DNA of 64,000 nucleotides from the NCBI RefSeq assembly GCF_003228315.1, contig NZ_CP029693.1:5738501-5802500 (forward strand), given 5' to 3'. Below, piece after piece: positions 16,593 through 26,083 of this stretch (positions are counted from its first letter, which is position 1; each line of letters begins with the position of its first letter). This DNA is from Pseudomonas putida (GTDB lineage Bacteria > Pseudomonadota > Gammaproteobacteria > Pseudomonadales > Pseudomonadaceae). Made by a program: the position numbers and the translations under genes. The notes beneath the pieces are model-generated. The model did no database searches, had not been told where the DNA came from, and saw only the letters and a program-made list of their open reading frames with translations.

Positions 16593-17498
16593 TTATCTGG
16601 TCACCACTTCAATTTTCTTTGCGGCAGGCTTCAACACCAACCACAACGCCGCCCCAATCAGCACCCCGCCATAAATGTGCGCCATCGACAACGGCTCATC
16701 CAGAAACAACGCCCCCCACAACACCCCGAACGGCGGAATCAGGAAGGTCGTGGTCATCGACTTCACCGGCCCGACCGAGCTGAGCAGGCGGAAGTAGATG
16801 ATGTACGCAAACGCCGTGCACACCAGGCCCAGCCCCAGCAACGACAGCCAGACATTCCAGCCGCCCCAGCTCGCCGGTGGCTGGGTGATCACGCTGTAGC
16901 CAAACAAGGGCAATACGAACAGGGTCGCCCCGAGCATGCTGCCCAGCGCCGACAGGCGACTGTCCAACCCACCGGCCTGATCCAGCCAGCGGCGGGCGAG
17001 GAACCCGGCAAAGCCGTAGCAGGTGGTGGCCATCAGGCAGGCGAGGGCGCCCATCAACAGTTCCATGTCGAAGGCCACGGGACCTGCGCGGGTCAGGATG
17101 CCGACGCCGAACAGTCCGAGAAACACGCCGCCGAGCTTGGCGGAGGAGAGCCGTTCGTGGAAGAACAGGCCGCCGATCAAGACCCCCATCAAGGGCGTCG
17201 TTGCGTTGAAGATCGCCGAGTAACCGGCCGGCAGCACCTGTGCCGCCACCGAATACAGGGTCGCGGGAGCCCCGGAGTTGATCACCCCCAGCAGCATCAC
17301 GGTTTTGAGCTTGCCCTTGAAATCCCAGCGCACGCGCATCAGCCCGAGAATCACCAGCAGGCCTACGGCGGCGATGGACACGCGAAAAAACGCCGTGGGG
17401 ATCGTGCCAATCACTGGGGCGATGATGCGCATGAAGAGAAAGCTCGCTCCCCAAATGGCCGCCAGCGACAGTAATCGGAATAAATCGACGGGGTTCAC
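16593..17498 (-). CDS. EamA/DMT-superfamily transporter
   Basis: 301-aa ten-helix DMT protein with tandem EamA domains (GASFLFMRIIAPVIGTIPTAFFR; TTTFLIPPFGVLWGALFLDEPL). GTG at 17498 has GGAG upstream and gives the N-terminus MNPVDLFRLLSLAAIWG; a longer frame adds an unlikely Ser/Arg-rich stretch. Monocistronic, convergent with the semialdehyde dehydrogenase and divergent from aceK. Substrate unknown. It is unlike the EamA protein at 3258 apart from the fold. Confidence 0.9.
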   Translation of the reverse strand: MNPVDLFRLLSLAAIWGASFLFMRIIAPVIGTIPTAFFRVSIAAVGLLVILGLMRVRWDFKGKLKTVMLLGVINSGAPATLYSVAAQVLPAGYSAIFNATTPLMGVLIGGLFFHERLSSAKLGGVFLGLFGVGILTRAGPVAFDMELLMGALACLMATTCYGFAGFLARRWLDQAGGLDSRLSALGSMLGATLFVLPLFGYSVITQPPASWGGWNVWLSLLGLGLVCTAFAYIIYFRLLSSVGPVKSMTTTFLIPPFGVLWGALFLDEPLSMAHIYGGVLIGAALWLVLKPAAKKIEVVTR

Positions 17499-17676
17499 GG
17501 CGCGCTCCAGGCATGATCGGGACGAGAGTGTTGCCGAGCGCCTGATCGATGGCAACCGGAAAACGGGCATTTAACTCCGCAGGGCGGCGATGACGCGGCA
17601 ACGGAAAATTACACTTCTCCTGCACCCGCTTCACTGGCTAAGCTCAGGGCTCGAAAATTCCCGCAGAGGTCTCACC

Positions 17677-19395
17677 ATGCCGCAGCATTGGCCAGCCGCC
17701 GACATCGCCCGTTTGATCCTCGACGGCTTTGACGATTACCGCGAGCATTTCCGCCAGATCACCGACGGTGCCCGGGCCCGTTTCGAACAGGCCCGGTGGC
17801 AGGACACGCAATCGGCGTCGGCGGCGCGGATCAATCTGTATGAAGAGAAGGTCGGCGAGACGGTGCAACGCCTGCACGTCGCTTTCGATGACGACACGCT
17901 GGACGTCAGCTGCTGGCCACTGGTCAAAAGCGCCTACATCAAACTCATCGACCTGCGTTTCGACGATGAACTGTCGGAGACCTGGTACAACTCGATTTTC
18001 TGCGGGCTGTTCAGCCACGACCTGATCAGCGACGGCTGCATGTTCATCCACACCACCCGGCCGAGCCTGCGCCGGGCCCGGGCCGCGCAAACCCGCACCT
18101 ATAAACCCCAGGGCCAGTTGTCGGGCATGCTGGCGAGCATCTTTGCCGATTACCGCTTCAGCGAGGAGTACGCCGATCTGCCGGGCGACCTGCAGCGCCT
18201 CGAAGCGCAACTGCGTGAGAACCTGCCGGACTGGGTGTGCAAGGACCCAGACTTGAGCGTCGAGCTGTTTTCCTCGGTGCTTTACCGCAACAAGGGCGCG
18301 TATCTGGTGGGGCGCATCTACACCGCCGATGAACAGTGGCCGCTGGCGATTCCGCTGCTGCACCTGGAAGGTCGCGGTATCCAGATCGATGCCTTGATCA
18401 CCGACGAAGCCGACGTGTCGATCATCTTCTCGTTCACCCGTTCGTATTTCATGGTGGATGTGCCGGTGCCGGCGGAGTTCATCGGCTTCCTCAAGCGCAT
18501 CCTGCCGGGCAAGCACGTTGCCGAGCTGTACACCTCGATCGGCTTCTACAAGCACGGCAAGTCCGAGTTCTACCGGGCGCTGATCAATCACCTGGCCAAC
18601 ACCGACGACCAGTTCATCATGGCCCCCGGCGTGCGCGGCATGGTGATGAGCGTGTTCACCCTGCCGGGCTTTAACACCGTGTTCAAAATCATCAAGGACC
18701 GCTTCTCGCCGTCGAAAAACGTCGATCGTGCCACGGTGATCGAGAAGTATCGGCTGGTGAAAAGTGTCGACCGTGTCGGACGCATGGCCGATACCCAGGA
18801 GTTCGCCGACTTCCGCTTCCCGCTGAGCAAGTTCGACCCCGCGTGTCTGGAAGAACTGTTGGAAGTCGCGCCATCGACCGTGTCGGTGGAAGGCGACACG
18901 GTGCTGATCCGCCACTGTTGGACCGAACGGCGCATGACGCCATTGAACCTGTACCTGGAAAACGCCAACGAGGCGCAGGTGCGCGAGGCGCTCGATGATT
19001 ACGGCCTGGCGATCAAGCAATTGGCGGCGGCGAACATCTTTCCCGGCGACATGCTGCTGAAGAACTTCGGCGTGACCCGCCACGGTCGCGTGGTGTTCTA
19101 CGACTACGACGAAATCTGCTTCCTCACCGAAGCCAACTTCCGCCACATCCCGCCGCCACGCACGCCCGAGGACGAAATGGCCTCCGAGCCCTGGTATTCG
19201 ATCGGGCCGCTGGACGTGTTCCCGGAGGAATTTCCGCCGTTTCTGTTTGCCGACTCCGGGCAGCGCAAGTTGTTCGATAAGCTGCATGGAGAGCTGTACA
19301 ACGCCGATTACTGGAATGGATTGCAGGAGGCGATTCGGGCGGGGAAGGTGATTGATGTGTTTCCGTATCGGCGCAAGGGCCTGGATAACGCGTAG
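17677..19395 (+). CDS. aceK: Isocitrate dehydrogenase kinase/phosphatase
   Basis: Bifunctional enzyme that phosphorylates and dephosphorylates isocitrate dehydrogenase, controlling the split between the TCA cycle and glyoxylate shunt. 572 aa, normal length. N-terminal regulatory half, then the kinase/phosphatase fold with the ATP-binding loop APGVRGMVMSVFTLPGF and catalytic segment HGRVVFYDYDEICFL. Start MPQHWPAADIARLIL at 17677 with AGAGG upstream. Not linked to aceA/aceB here, unlike enterobacteria. Confidence 0.96.
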   Translation: MPQHWPAADIARLILDGFDDYREHFRQITDGARARFEQARWQDTQSASAARINLYEEKVGETVQRLHVAFDDDTLDVSCWPLVKSAYIKLIDLRFDDELSETWYNSIFCGLFSHDLISDGCMFIHTTRPSLRRARAAQTRTYKPQGQLSGMLASIFADYRFSEEYADLPGDLQRLEAQLRENLPDWVCKDPDLSVELFSSVLYRNKGAYLVGRIYTADEQWPLAIPLLHLEGRGIQIDALITDEADVSIIFSFTRSYFMVDVPVPAEFIGFLKRILPGKHVAELYTSIGFYKHGKSEFYRALINHLANTDDQFIMAPGVRGMVMSVFTLPGFNTVFKIIKDRFSPSKNVDRATVIEKYRLVKSVDRVGRMADTQEFADFRFPLSKFDPACLEELLEVAPSTVSVEGDTVLIRHCWTERRMTPLNLYLENANEAQVREALDDYGLAIKQLAAANIFPGDMLLKNFGVTRHGRVVFYDYDEICFLTEANFRHIPPPRTPEDEMASEPWYSIGPLDVFPEEFPPFLFADSGQRKLFDKLHGELYNADYWNGLQEAIRAGKVIDVFPYRRKGLDNA

Positions 19396-19407
19396 TTCTT
19401 GCTGACG

Positions 19408-19474
19408 CCTTCGCGAGCAGGCTCGCTCCCACAGGGATGGCCGATAACCTGTGGGAGCGAGCCTGCTCGCGATC
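19408..19474. repeat. REP pair, short spacer
   Basis: Inverted TTCGCGAGCAGGCTCGCTCC and GGAGCGAGCCTGCTCGCGAT cores separated by only about 17 nt, so the two cores can form one long hairpin. Between aceK and hrpA on the same strand. Confidence 0.83.
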
Positions 19475-19546
19475 GGCCGCGCAGCGGCCGTAAAATCTGC
19501 GACAATCTGCGACCTTGCGCCACTACACGACCGAATTGCCTACCCG

Positions 19547-22500
19547 ATGACCGACGAATCGCCCTCCATCGACAAACTGCTGAAAAACCTCGATCACGCC
19601 ATGCTCGCCGACCGTCACCGGTTGCGGCGGCAGTTGCTTGAGCTGCGCAAGAAACCCGACGAGGCCAAACTGGCCCAGTGGGTGGCGCGGATGCAGGCGT
19701 CCTGCGATCAGGTGCTGGCGCGCAAGGCCAGCCTGCCGGTGATTCGTTACGACGACAGCCTGCCGATTGCCGCCAAGCGCGACGAAATCAAGCAGGCGCT
19801 GGAAAAGCACCAGGTGCTGATCATTGCTGGCGAAACCGGCTCGGGTAAAACCACCCAGTTGCCGAAAATCTGCCTGGAAATCGGTCGCGGCCAGCATGGC
19901 CTGATCGGCCACACCCAGCCGCGCCGTATTGCCGCGCGCAGCGTGGCCAGTCGGGTCGCCGAGGAACTGGGCACGCCGTTGGGCGCGCTGGTCGGCTATC
20001 AGGTGCGCTTCGAGGACCAGAGCGACGCCAATACCCTGGTCAAACTGATGACCGACGGCATCCTGCTGGCGGAAACCCAGAACGACCGCTTCCTGGAACG
20101 CTACGACACGATCATTGTCGACGAAGCCCACGAACGCAGCCTCAACATCGACTTCCTGCTCGGTTACCTGAAAACCCTGCTCCCGCGCCGCCCTGACCTG
20201 AAAGTCATAATCACCTCGGCGACCATCGACCTGGAGCGCTTCTCCAAACATTTCGATGATGCACCGATTGTCGAAGTCTCCGGCCGCACCTTCCCGGTGG
20301 AAACCTGGTATCGCCCGCTGACCCTGGAGCAGGACGAAGAGGGCAACCGGGTCGAGGACGACCTGACCGTGGATCAGGCAATTCTCGCCACCCTCGACGA
20401 AATCGCCGCCTATGAACGCAGCGAGCGTCGCAGCCCCGGCGATGTGCTGGTGTTCCTGCCCGGCGAGCGCGAGATTCGCGACGCCGCCGACATGCTGCGC
20501 AAGGCGCAGCTCAAGCACACCGAGATCCTGCCGTTGTACGCGCGGTTGTCGCCGGCCGAGCAGCAGCGGATTTTCCAGTCGCACCCGGGGCGTCGCGTGG
20601 TGCTGGCGACCAACGTCGCGGAAACCTCGTTGACCGTGCCGGGCATCCGCTACGTGATCGACAGCGGTACCGCGCGCATCAGTCGCTACAGCTACCGCGC
20701 CAAGGTCCAGCGCCTGCCCATCGAAGCGGTTTCCCAGGCCAGCGCCAACCAGCGTAAAGGCCGGTGCGGGCGGGTCGAGCCGGGCATTTGCGTGCGCCTG
20801 TACAGCGAAGAAGATTTCCTCGCCCGTCCGGAATTTACCGATCCGGAAATCCTGCGTACCAACCTTGCCGCGGTGATTCTGCAGATGCTGCACCTGCGCC
20901 TTGGCGAGGTGAGCGCATTCCCGTTTATCGAGCCGCCGGATGGCAAGGCCATCAGCGACGGTTACAACCTGCTGCAAGAACTCTCGGCCGTGGACCGCAA
21001 CAGCCAGTTGACCCCGCTCGGTCGGCAACTGGCGCGCCTGCCGGTGGACCCGCGCATGGGCCGCATGTTGCTGGAAGCGGCGAAGCTGGGCAGCTTGCAG
21101 GAAGTGCTGATCGTCGCCAGTGCCATGTCGATCCAGGACCCGCGCGAGCGACCGCCGGAGCGCCAGCAGGCGGCGGATCAGGCCCACGCGCAATGGAAGG
21201 ACGCCGACTCGGACTTCGCCGGGCTGGTCAACCTGTGGCGCGGCTTTGAAGAGCAGCGCCAGGCGCTGACTGCCAATCCACTACGAAACTGGTGCCGCAA
21301 GAATTTCCTCAATTACCTGCGTTTGCGCGAGTGGCGCGACTCCCATCGCCAATTGAGCCTTATCTGCCGCGACATGCAGTTGAGCCTCAACAAAGAGCCG
21401 GCGGATTACCCGAAACTGCACAAGGCGGTGCTGGTGGGGCTGCTCAGCCAGATCGGCCAGAAAACCGAAGACGGCGACTACCTCGGCGCCCGTCAGCGGC
21501 GTTTCTGGATTCACCCTTCGTCGGGCATAGGCAAGAAGCGCCCGCAATGGTTGATGACCGCCGAACTGGTGGAAACCACCAAACTCTATGCGCGGATGGT
21601 GGCCAAGATCGACGCCGACTGGATCGAGCCGCTGGCCGGGCACCTGATCAAGAAGAACCACTTCGAACCCCATTGGGAGAAGAAGCGCGGCCAGGTGGTG
21701 GCCTACGAGCAGATCACCCTGTTCGGGCTGATCGTGGTCGGGCGCCGGCCGGTGCATTACGGCCCGGTCGACCCGGTGGTGTCCCGCGAATTGTTTATCC
21801 GCGAAGGGCTGGTGCGCGGCGAGATCCAGTCGAAGGCCAAGTGCCTGGCGGCCAATGCGCGGTTGCTGGAGCAGCTAGACGAGCTGGAGGCCAAGGCCCG
21901 TCGGCGTGACATTCTCGCCGACGAAGAAACCCTGTTTGCGTTCTACGACGCGCGGCTGCCGGCGGAGATTCACCAGACCGCGACCTTCGATAGCTGGTAT
22001 CGGGTCAACAGCCAGAAAGACCCGCAGCTGCTGATCATGCGCGAGGAAGACGTACTGGCCCGCGAGGCCAGCGAAGTCACCGCCCTGCATTACCCGGACA
22101 CCCTGCACATCGGTGATCTGGAACTGGCCCTGAGTTACCACTTCGAGCCCAATCATCCACGCGATGGCGTGACCCTGCGCGTGCCGGCGCCACTGTTGCC
22201 GATGCTGCCGCCGGAGCGTCTGGAATGGCTGGTGCCGGGTCTCATTGAAGCCAAGTGCATTGCACTGGTGCGCAACCTGCCCAAGGCCTTGCGCAAGAAC
22301 TTCGTGCCGGTGCCGGACTTCGTCAAGGCCGCCTTGCAGCGCATGACCTTCGCCGAGGGTTCGTTGCCCCAGGCCTTGGGCCGTGAGCTGCTGCGCATGA
22401 CCGGTGCGCGGGTCAGCGATGAAGCGTGGGCGGAAGCGGCACAGCAGGTGGAAAGCCATCTGCGCATGAACCTGGAAATCGTCGACGGCCAGGGCAAGTT

Positions 22501-23458
22501 CCTTGGCGAAGGTCGCGATCTGGCCGAGCTGACCGCGCGTTTCGCCGAAGCCAGCCAGGCGGCGCTTGCCGTACCGCAAACAGCGAAAAGCCAGCAGCCG
22601 GTGGAGCCGAAAGTGTTCGCCGCCGTGGCGGAGAAAACCCAGCAGAAGATCGCCGGGCTGTCGATGACGGTCTATCCAGCGCTGGTGGAAGAGGGCGGTA
22701 CGGTCAAGGAAGGGCGTTTCTCGACGCCGGCCGAGGCCGAGTTCCAGCACCGTCGTGCGTTGCAGCGCCTGTTGCTGCAACAGCTGGCGGAGCCGGCGAA
22801 GTTCCTGCGCGGCAAGTTGCCGGGCCTGACCGAGCTGGGACTGCTGTACCGCGACATGGGCCGCGTCGATGCGTTGGTGGAAGACATCCTGCTGGCCAGC
22901 CTCGACAGCTGCATTCTCGACGGCGAAGACCCCTTGCCTCGCGATGGCGCGGGCCTTGCGTCACTGGCTGAGCGCAAGCGCGGCGCCTGGACCGAGCACG
23001 CCGAACGCGTGGCGAAGCTGACCCTGGAAATCCTCAAGCTCTGGCACGGCCTGCAAAAGCGCTTCAAGGGCAAGATCGACCTGGCGCAAGCCGTGGCCCT
23101 GAATGACATCAAGCTGCAGCTCAGCCAACTGGTGTATCCGGGCTTTGTCCGGGAAACGCCGATGCTGTGGCTCAAGGAGCTGCCGCGTTACCTCAAGGCG
23201 ATCGAGCAGCGTTTTGAAAAGCTCGGCTCTCAGGTGCAGAAGGATCGGGTCTGGAGTGGCGAATTGGCCAATCTCTGGACTCAGTACCAGGCTCGTGCCA
23301 GCAAGCACGCCCAGGAAGGCAAGCGTGATCCGCAGCTGGAGCTGTATCGCTGGTGGCTGGAGGAATACCGGGTTTCGCTGTTTGCCCAGCAACTGGGGAC
23401 CAAGGTGCCGATCTCCGACAAGCGCCTGAGCAAGCAGTGGAGCCAGGTGGAGCCCTGA
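19547..23458 (+). CDS. hrpA: ATP-dependent RNA helicase HrpA
   Basis: 1303-aa DEAH-box RNA helicase. GETGSGKTT (Walker A), IIVDEAHERS (DEAH), ITSATID (motif III) and the C-terminal motif QRKGRCGRVEPG are all present, followed by HA2/OB-fold regions and the long HrpA-specific C-terminal domain (DUF3418). In E. coli HrpA acts in rescue of stalled ribosomes and fimbrial mRNA processing. MTDESPSIDKLL at 19547 is chosen because the longer frame starts in REP DNA; there is no clear Shine-Dalgarno. Convergent neighbours: none; it is followed by a REP pair and fabH2. Confidence 0.95.
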   Translation: MTDESPSIDKLLKNLDHAMLADRHRLRRQLLELRKKPDEAKLAQWVARMQASCDQVLARKASLPVIRYDDSLPIAAKRDEIKQALEKHQVLIIAGETGSGKTTQLPKICLEIGRGQHGLIGHTQPRRIAARSVASRVAEELGTPLGALVGYQVRFEDQSDANTLVKLMTDGILLAETQNDRFLERYDTIIVDEAHERSLNIDFLLGYLKTLLPRRPDLKVIITSATIDLERFSKHFDDAPIVEVSGRTFPVETWYRPLTLEQDEEGNRVEDDLTVDQAILATLDEIAAYERSERRSPGDVLVFLPGEREIRDAADMLRKAQLKHTEILPLYARLSPAEQQRIFQSHPGRRVVLATNVAETSLTVPGIRYVIDSGTARISRYSYRAKVQRLPIEAVSQASANQRKGRCGRVEPGICVRLYSEEDFLARPEFTDPEILRTNLAAVILQMLHLRLGEVSAFPFIEPPDGKAISDGYNLLQELSAVDRNSQLTPLGRQLARLPVDPRMGRMLLEAAKLGSLQEVLIVASAMSIQDPRERPPERQQAADQAHAQWKDADSDFAGLVNLWRGFEEQRQALTANPLRNWCRKNFLNYLRLREWRDSHRQLSLICRDMQLSLNKEPADYPKLHKAVLVGLLSQIGQKTEDGDYLGARQRRFWIHPSSGIGKKRPQWLMTAELVETTKLYARMVAKIDADWIEPLAGHLIKKNHFEPHWEKKRGQVVAYEQITLFGLIVVGRRPVHYGPVDPVVSRELFIREGLVRGEIQSKAKCLAANARLLEQLDELEAKARRRDILADEETLFAFYDARLPAEIHQTATFDSWYRVNSQKDPQLLIMREEDVLAREASEVTALHYPDTLHIGDLELALSYHFEPNHPRDGVTLRVPAPLLPMLPPERLEWLVPGLIEAKCIALVRNLPKALRKNFVPVPDFVKAALQRMTFAEGSLPQALGRELLRMTGARVSDEAWAEAAQQVESHLRMNLEIVDGQGKFLGEGRDLAELTARFAEASQAALAVPQTAKSQQPVEPKVFAAVAEKTQQKIAGLSMTVYPALVEEGGTVKEGRFSTPAEAEFQHRRALQRLLLQQLAEPAKFLRGKLPGLTELGLLYRDMGRVDALVEDILLASLDSCILDGEDPLPRDGAGLASLAERKRGAWTEHAERVAKLTLEILKLWHGLQKRFKGKIDLAQAVALNDIKLQLSQLVYPGFVRETPMLWLKELPRYLKAIEQRFEKLGSQVQKDRVWSGELANLWTQYQARASKHAQEGKRDPQLELYRWWLEEYRVSLFAQQLGTKVPISDKRLSKQWSQVEP

Positions 23459-23466
23459 CCCGTCCC

Positions 23467-23569
23467 CTGTAGGAGCGAGCCTGCTCGCGATGGTCGTCAA
23501 CGATAACGCTGGGTGCCTGACACCCCACGGCGTTCTCCAGTCCATCGCGAGCAGGCTCGCTCCTACAGG
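23467..23569. repeat. REP pair with long conserved spacer (family A)
   Basis: Same structure as 8737-8838: inverted REP cores around TGGTCGTCAACGATAACGC and a GGGTGCCTGACACCCC hairpin. Lies between hrpA and fabH2. Confidence 0.87.
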
Positions 23570-23605
23570 TATTGCGTTGTTCTTGAGAAAGGCGCCAAAA
23601 GTTAA

Positions 23606-23651
23606 CGTTTATGGCAAACTTCGCGACCATAAACGCCGTTTTCGCGACCAT
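23606..23651. promoter_or_regulatory. Palindrome plus direct repeat upstream of fabH2
   Basis: CGTTTATGG (23606-23614) and CCATAAACG (23627-23635) form a perfect 9-bp inverted repeat with a 12-bp centre. TTCGCGACCAT occurs twice (23620-23630, 23641-23651), exactly 21 bp apart, on the same face of the helix. Probably an operator for fabH2; the regulator is unknown. Confidence 0.45.
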
Positions 23652-23780
23652 GAGCCTTCGACCGTGTTGCGTGTCGGAATAAACGTTGCCAGTTTTGCGT
23701 CCCCAGGATGGGAATAGATCCTTTGTGTATTGGTACGTCGGTGCCAATGCTTTCTGCCTGAACAGATTAGAGACACGACC

Positions 23781-24902
23781 ATGCATAACGTCGTCATCAG
23801 CGGCACCGGCCTTTACACCCCAGCCAACAGCATCTCCAACGAAGAGCTGGTTCAGTCTTTCAATGCCTATGTGGCGCAATTCAACGCCGATAACGCTGAC
23901 GCCATCGCCCGTGGCGAAGTCGAAGCGTTGACTGAGTCCAGTGCCGCGTTCATCGAAAAAGCCTCCGGCATCAAGAGCCGCTTTGTCATGGACAAGGACG
24001 GCATCCTCGACCCGCAACGCATGGCGCCACGCCTGCCGGAGCGTTCCAACGACGAATGGTCGGTGCTGTGCCAGATGGCCATCGGCGCTGCCGAACAAGC
24101 CTTGCAGCGTGCCGGCAAGACCGCCGCTGACATCGACGGCGTGATCGTCGCCTGCTCCAACCTGCAACGCGCCTACCCGGCCATCGCTATCGAGGTTCAG
24201 GAAGCGCTGGGCATCCAGGGTTTCGGTTTTGACATGAACGTGGCGTGCTCCTCGGCGACCTTCGGCATCCAGGCCGCCGCCAACAGCGTCCAGTTGGGCC
24301 AGGCCCGGGCGATCCTGATGGTCAACCCGGAAGTCTGCACCGGTCACCTGAATTTCCGCGACCGCGACAGCCATTTCATCTTCGGTGATGCTGCCACGGC
24401 GGTGATCATCGAGCGCGCCGACCAGGCCACGTCCAAGTATCAGTTCGACATTGTCAGCACCAAGCTGCTAACCAAGTTCTCCAACAACATCCGCAACAAC
24501 TTCGGCTTCCTCAACCGCGCGGCGGAAGAGGGCATCGGCGCCAGGGACAAGCTGTTCGTCCAGGAAGGTCGCAAGGTGTTCAAGGAAGTCTGCCCGATGG
24601 TGGCCGAGCTGATCGGTCAGCATCTGGAAGAAAACCAGTTGAACGTCAGCGACGTGAAGCGCTTCTGGCTGCATCAGGCCAACCTCAGCATGAACCACCT
24701 GATCGTCAAGAAACTGCTGGGCCGCGACGCCACCGAGCAGGAAGCCCCGGTGATTCTCGACACCTACGCCAACACCAGCTCCGCCGGTTCCGTGATTGCC
24801 TTCCACAAGAACCAGGACGATTTGCAGGCCGGTTCGCTGGCGGTGCTCAGCTCGTTCGGTGCCGGTTATTCGATTGGTAGCGTGATTCTGCGTAAGCGTT
24901 GA
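23781..24902 (+). CDS. fabH2: Beta-ketoacyl-ACP synthase III, FabH2 type
   Basis: 373-aa thiolase-fold condensing enzyme that starts or elongates fatty-acid-like chains on ACP. The catalytic triad is visible: C156 (NVACSSATFG), H298 (WLHQAN) and N331 (YANTSSAG). It is longer than housekeeping FabH (about 320 aa), with an insertion after the N-terminus, and it closely recalls P. aeruginosa PA3333 (FabH2). ATG 23781 is the first codon of the conserved MHNVVISGTGLYTP. Monocistronic; the upstream region carries a striking palindrome and direct repeat. Its exact acyl substrate cannot be read from sequence. Confidence 0.9.
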   Translation: MHNVVISGTGLYTPANSISNEELVQSFNAYVAQFNADNADAIARGEVEALTESSAAFIEKASGIKSRFVMDKDGILDPQRMAPRLPERSNDEWSVLCQMAIGAAEQALQRAGKTAADIDGVIVACSNLQRAYPAIAIEVQEALGIQGFGFDMNVACSSATFGIQAAANSVQLGQARAILMVNPEVCTGHLNFRDRDSHFIFGDAATAVIIERADQATSKYQFDIVSTKLLTKFSNNIRNNFGFLNRAAEEGIGARDKLFVQEGRKVFKEVCPMVAELIGQHLEENQLNVSDVKRFWLHQANLSMNHLIVKKLLGRDATEQEAPVILDTYANTSSAGSVIAFHKNQDDLQAGSLAVLSSFGAGYSIGSVILRKR

Positions 24903-24922
24903 TTCTGCGGTTCACCCGCAAC

Positions 24923-25014
24923 CCTGTAGGAGCGAGCCTGCTCGCGAAACGGTCTGTCAGGCGCATTGATGTTGAATGTGCCACCGCCTTCGCGAGCAGG
25001 CTCGCTCCTACAGG
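24923..25014. repeat. REP pair
   Basis: CTGTAGGAGCGAGCCTGCTC and GAGCAGGCTCGCTCCTACAG cores, inverted, about 50 nt apart, between the convergent fabH2 and sensor-kinase genes. Confidence 0.87.
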
Positions 25015-25027
25015 GGGCGTGTGGTTT

Positions 25028-26083
25028 TCAGGTGCGCGGCAAGCGAATGACCGCGGTCAACCCGCCCCCCGGGGTTTCTTCCAGGCTCAATTGCCCACCC
25101 AGCCGTTCCGCCGCCTCGCGCGCAATGGTCATACCCAGACCCACGCCGCCGGAATTGCGATTGCGTGAACCTTCCAGGCGAAAGAAGGGTTCAAACACCG
25201 CTTCGCGCTGCTCCGCCGCGATTCCCGGCCCACGGTCGATGACTCTGATCAACAACTGGTTGCGATGATCTTCCAGGGTGATCAATGCCTGTCCGGCATA
25301 GCGCAGGGCATTGTCCATCAGGTTGTTGATGCAGGAACGCAACGCCATCGGCTGCACCTGCAGCGGCGCGCAGTGGCCACTGGTCTGAACGTCGGCGCCC
25401 TGGTCCTGGGCGTTTTCACTCAAGGATTCGATCAGCGCCTGCACGTCCATCAGTTGCAGCGCCTCGCTGGTTCGCTGTTCGTGCAGGTAGGTCAGGGTGG
25501 CGTCGAGCATGCCGATCATGTCGTCCAGATCCTGGCGCATCTGACCCTGCAGCTTGTCGTCGTCAATCTTCTCCAACCGCAGCTTGAGCCGCGACAACGG
25601 TGTGCGCAGGTCGTGGGACACCGCGCCGAGCATTCGCGAGCGCTGCTTCACCTGCTCGATGATGCGTCGCTGCATTTTGTTGAAGGTGTTCGCCGCTTGA
25701 CGAGCCTCTCGGGGACCGGACTCCTCCAGGGGCGGGATGTCGAGGTTTTCACTCAAGCGCTCGGCGGCGTCGCTCAGGCGCTGAATGGGCCGACTGAGCA
25801 ATTTGGCGCCGTACCAGGCCGCAATGATCAGCGAGATCAATTGGAAGGTGAACGGCACCACCGGCCCGCCGAACCACGGTCGTGGTGGTCGGTTTGCGAA
25901 ACGCGGATCCGGTGGCGGGCGTTGTCCGTCGAAACCTTCGGCGGAGGCGGAGGGCGGCGGTGGGGGAGGTGGTGGCGGGCCGTAATGGTGAAACCAGGTG
26001 AAGGCCAGCAGGTGCGCGATGATGATCGCCAGCATCAGCACGCCGAACAGGCGGCTGAACAGCGTATCGAAGCGCCCGCGCAT
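25028..26083 (-). CDS. Two-component sensor histidine kinase with a polyproline periplasmic segment
   Basis: 351-aa inner-membrane kinase. TM1 near residues 10-32, a short periplasmic part with nine consecutive prolines (about residues 36-44) and further PPP/PPRP runs, TM2 near 78-98, HAMP linker, HisKA with H-box GAVSHDLRTPLSRL, and ATPase domain with N-box (SCINNLMDNALRYA), DRGPGI and GGVGLGMTIA. ATG 26083 overlaps the response-regulator stop by one base (TGATG). The periplasmic region is only about 45 residues, so it may sense membrane or metal stress rather than bind a bulky ligand. Confidence 0.93.
   Translation of the reverse strand: MRGRFDTLFSRLFGVLMLAIIIAHLLAFTWFHHYGPPPPPPPPPSASAEGFDGQRPPPDPRFANRPPRPWFGGPVVPFTFQLISLIIAAWYGAKLLSRPIQRLSDAAERLSENLDIPPLEESGPREARQAANTFNKMQRRIIEQVKQRSRMLGAVSHDLRTPLSRLKLRLEKIDDDKLQGQMRQDLDDMIGMLDATLTYLHEQRTSEALQLMDVQALIESLSENAQDQGADVQTSGHCAPLQVQPMALRSCINNLMDNALRYAGQALITLEDHRNQLLIRVIDRGPGIAAEQREAVFEPFFRLEGSRNRNSGGVGLGMTIAREAAERLGGQLSLEETPGGGLTAVIRLPRT

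Noticed and set aside
17644..19287. 547-codon minus-strand frame opposite aceK
   Set aside because: Antisense shadow with no family signature; aceK is complete on the plus strand.
19451..19546. Extended hrpA N-terminus
   Set aside because: The first 32 codons are REP DNA read as protein (MGASLLAIGRA...); this peptide recurs wherever a REP precedes an open frame.
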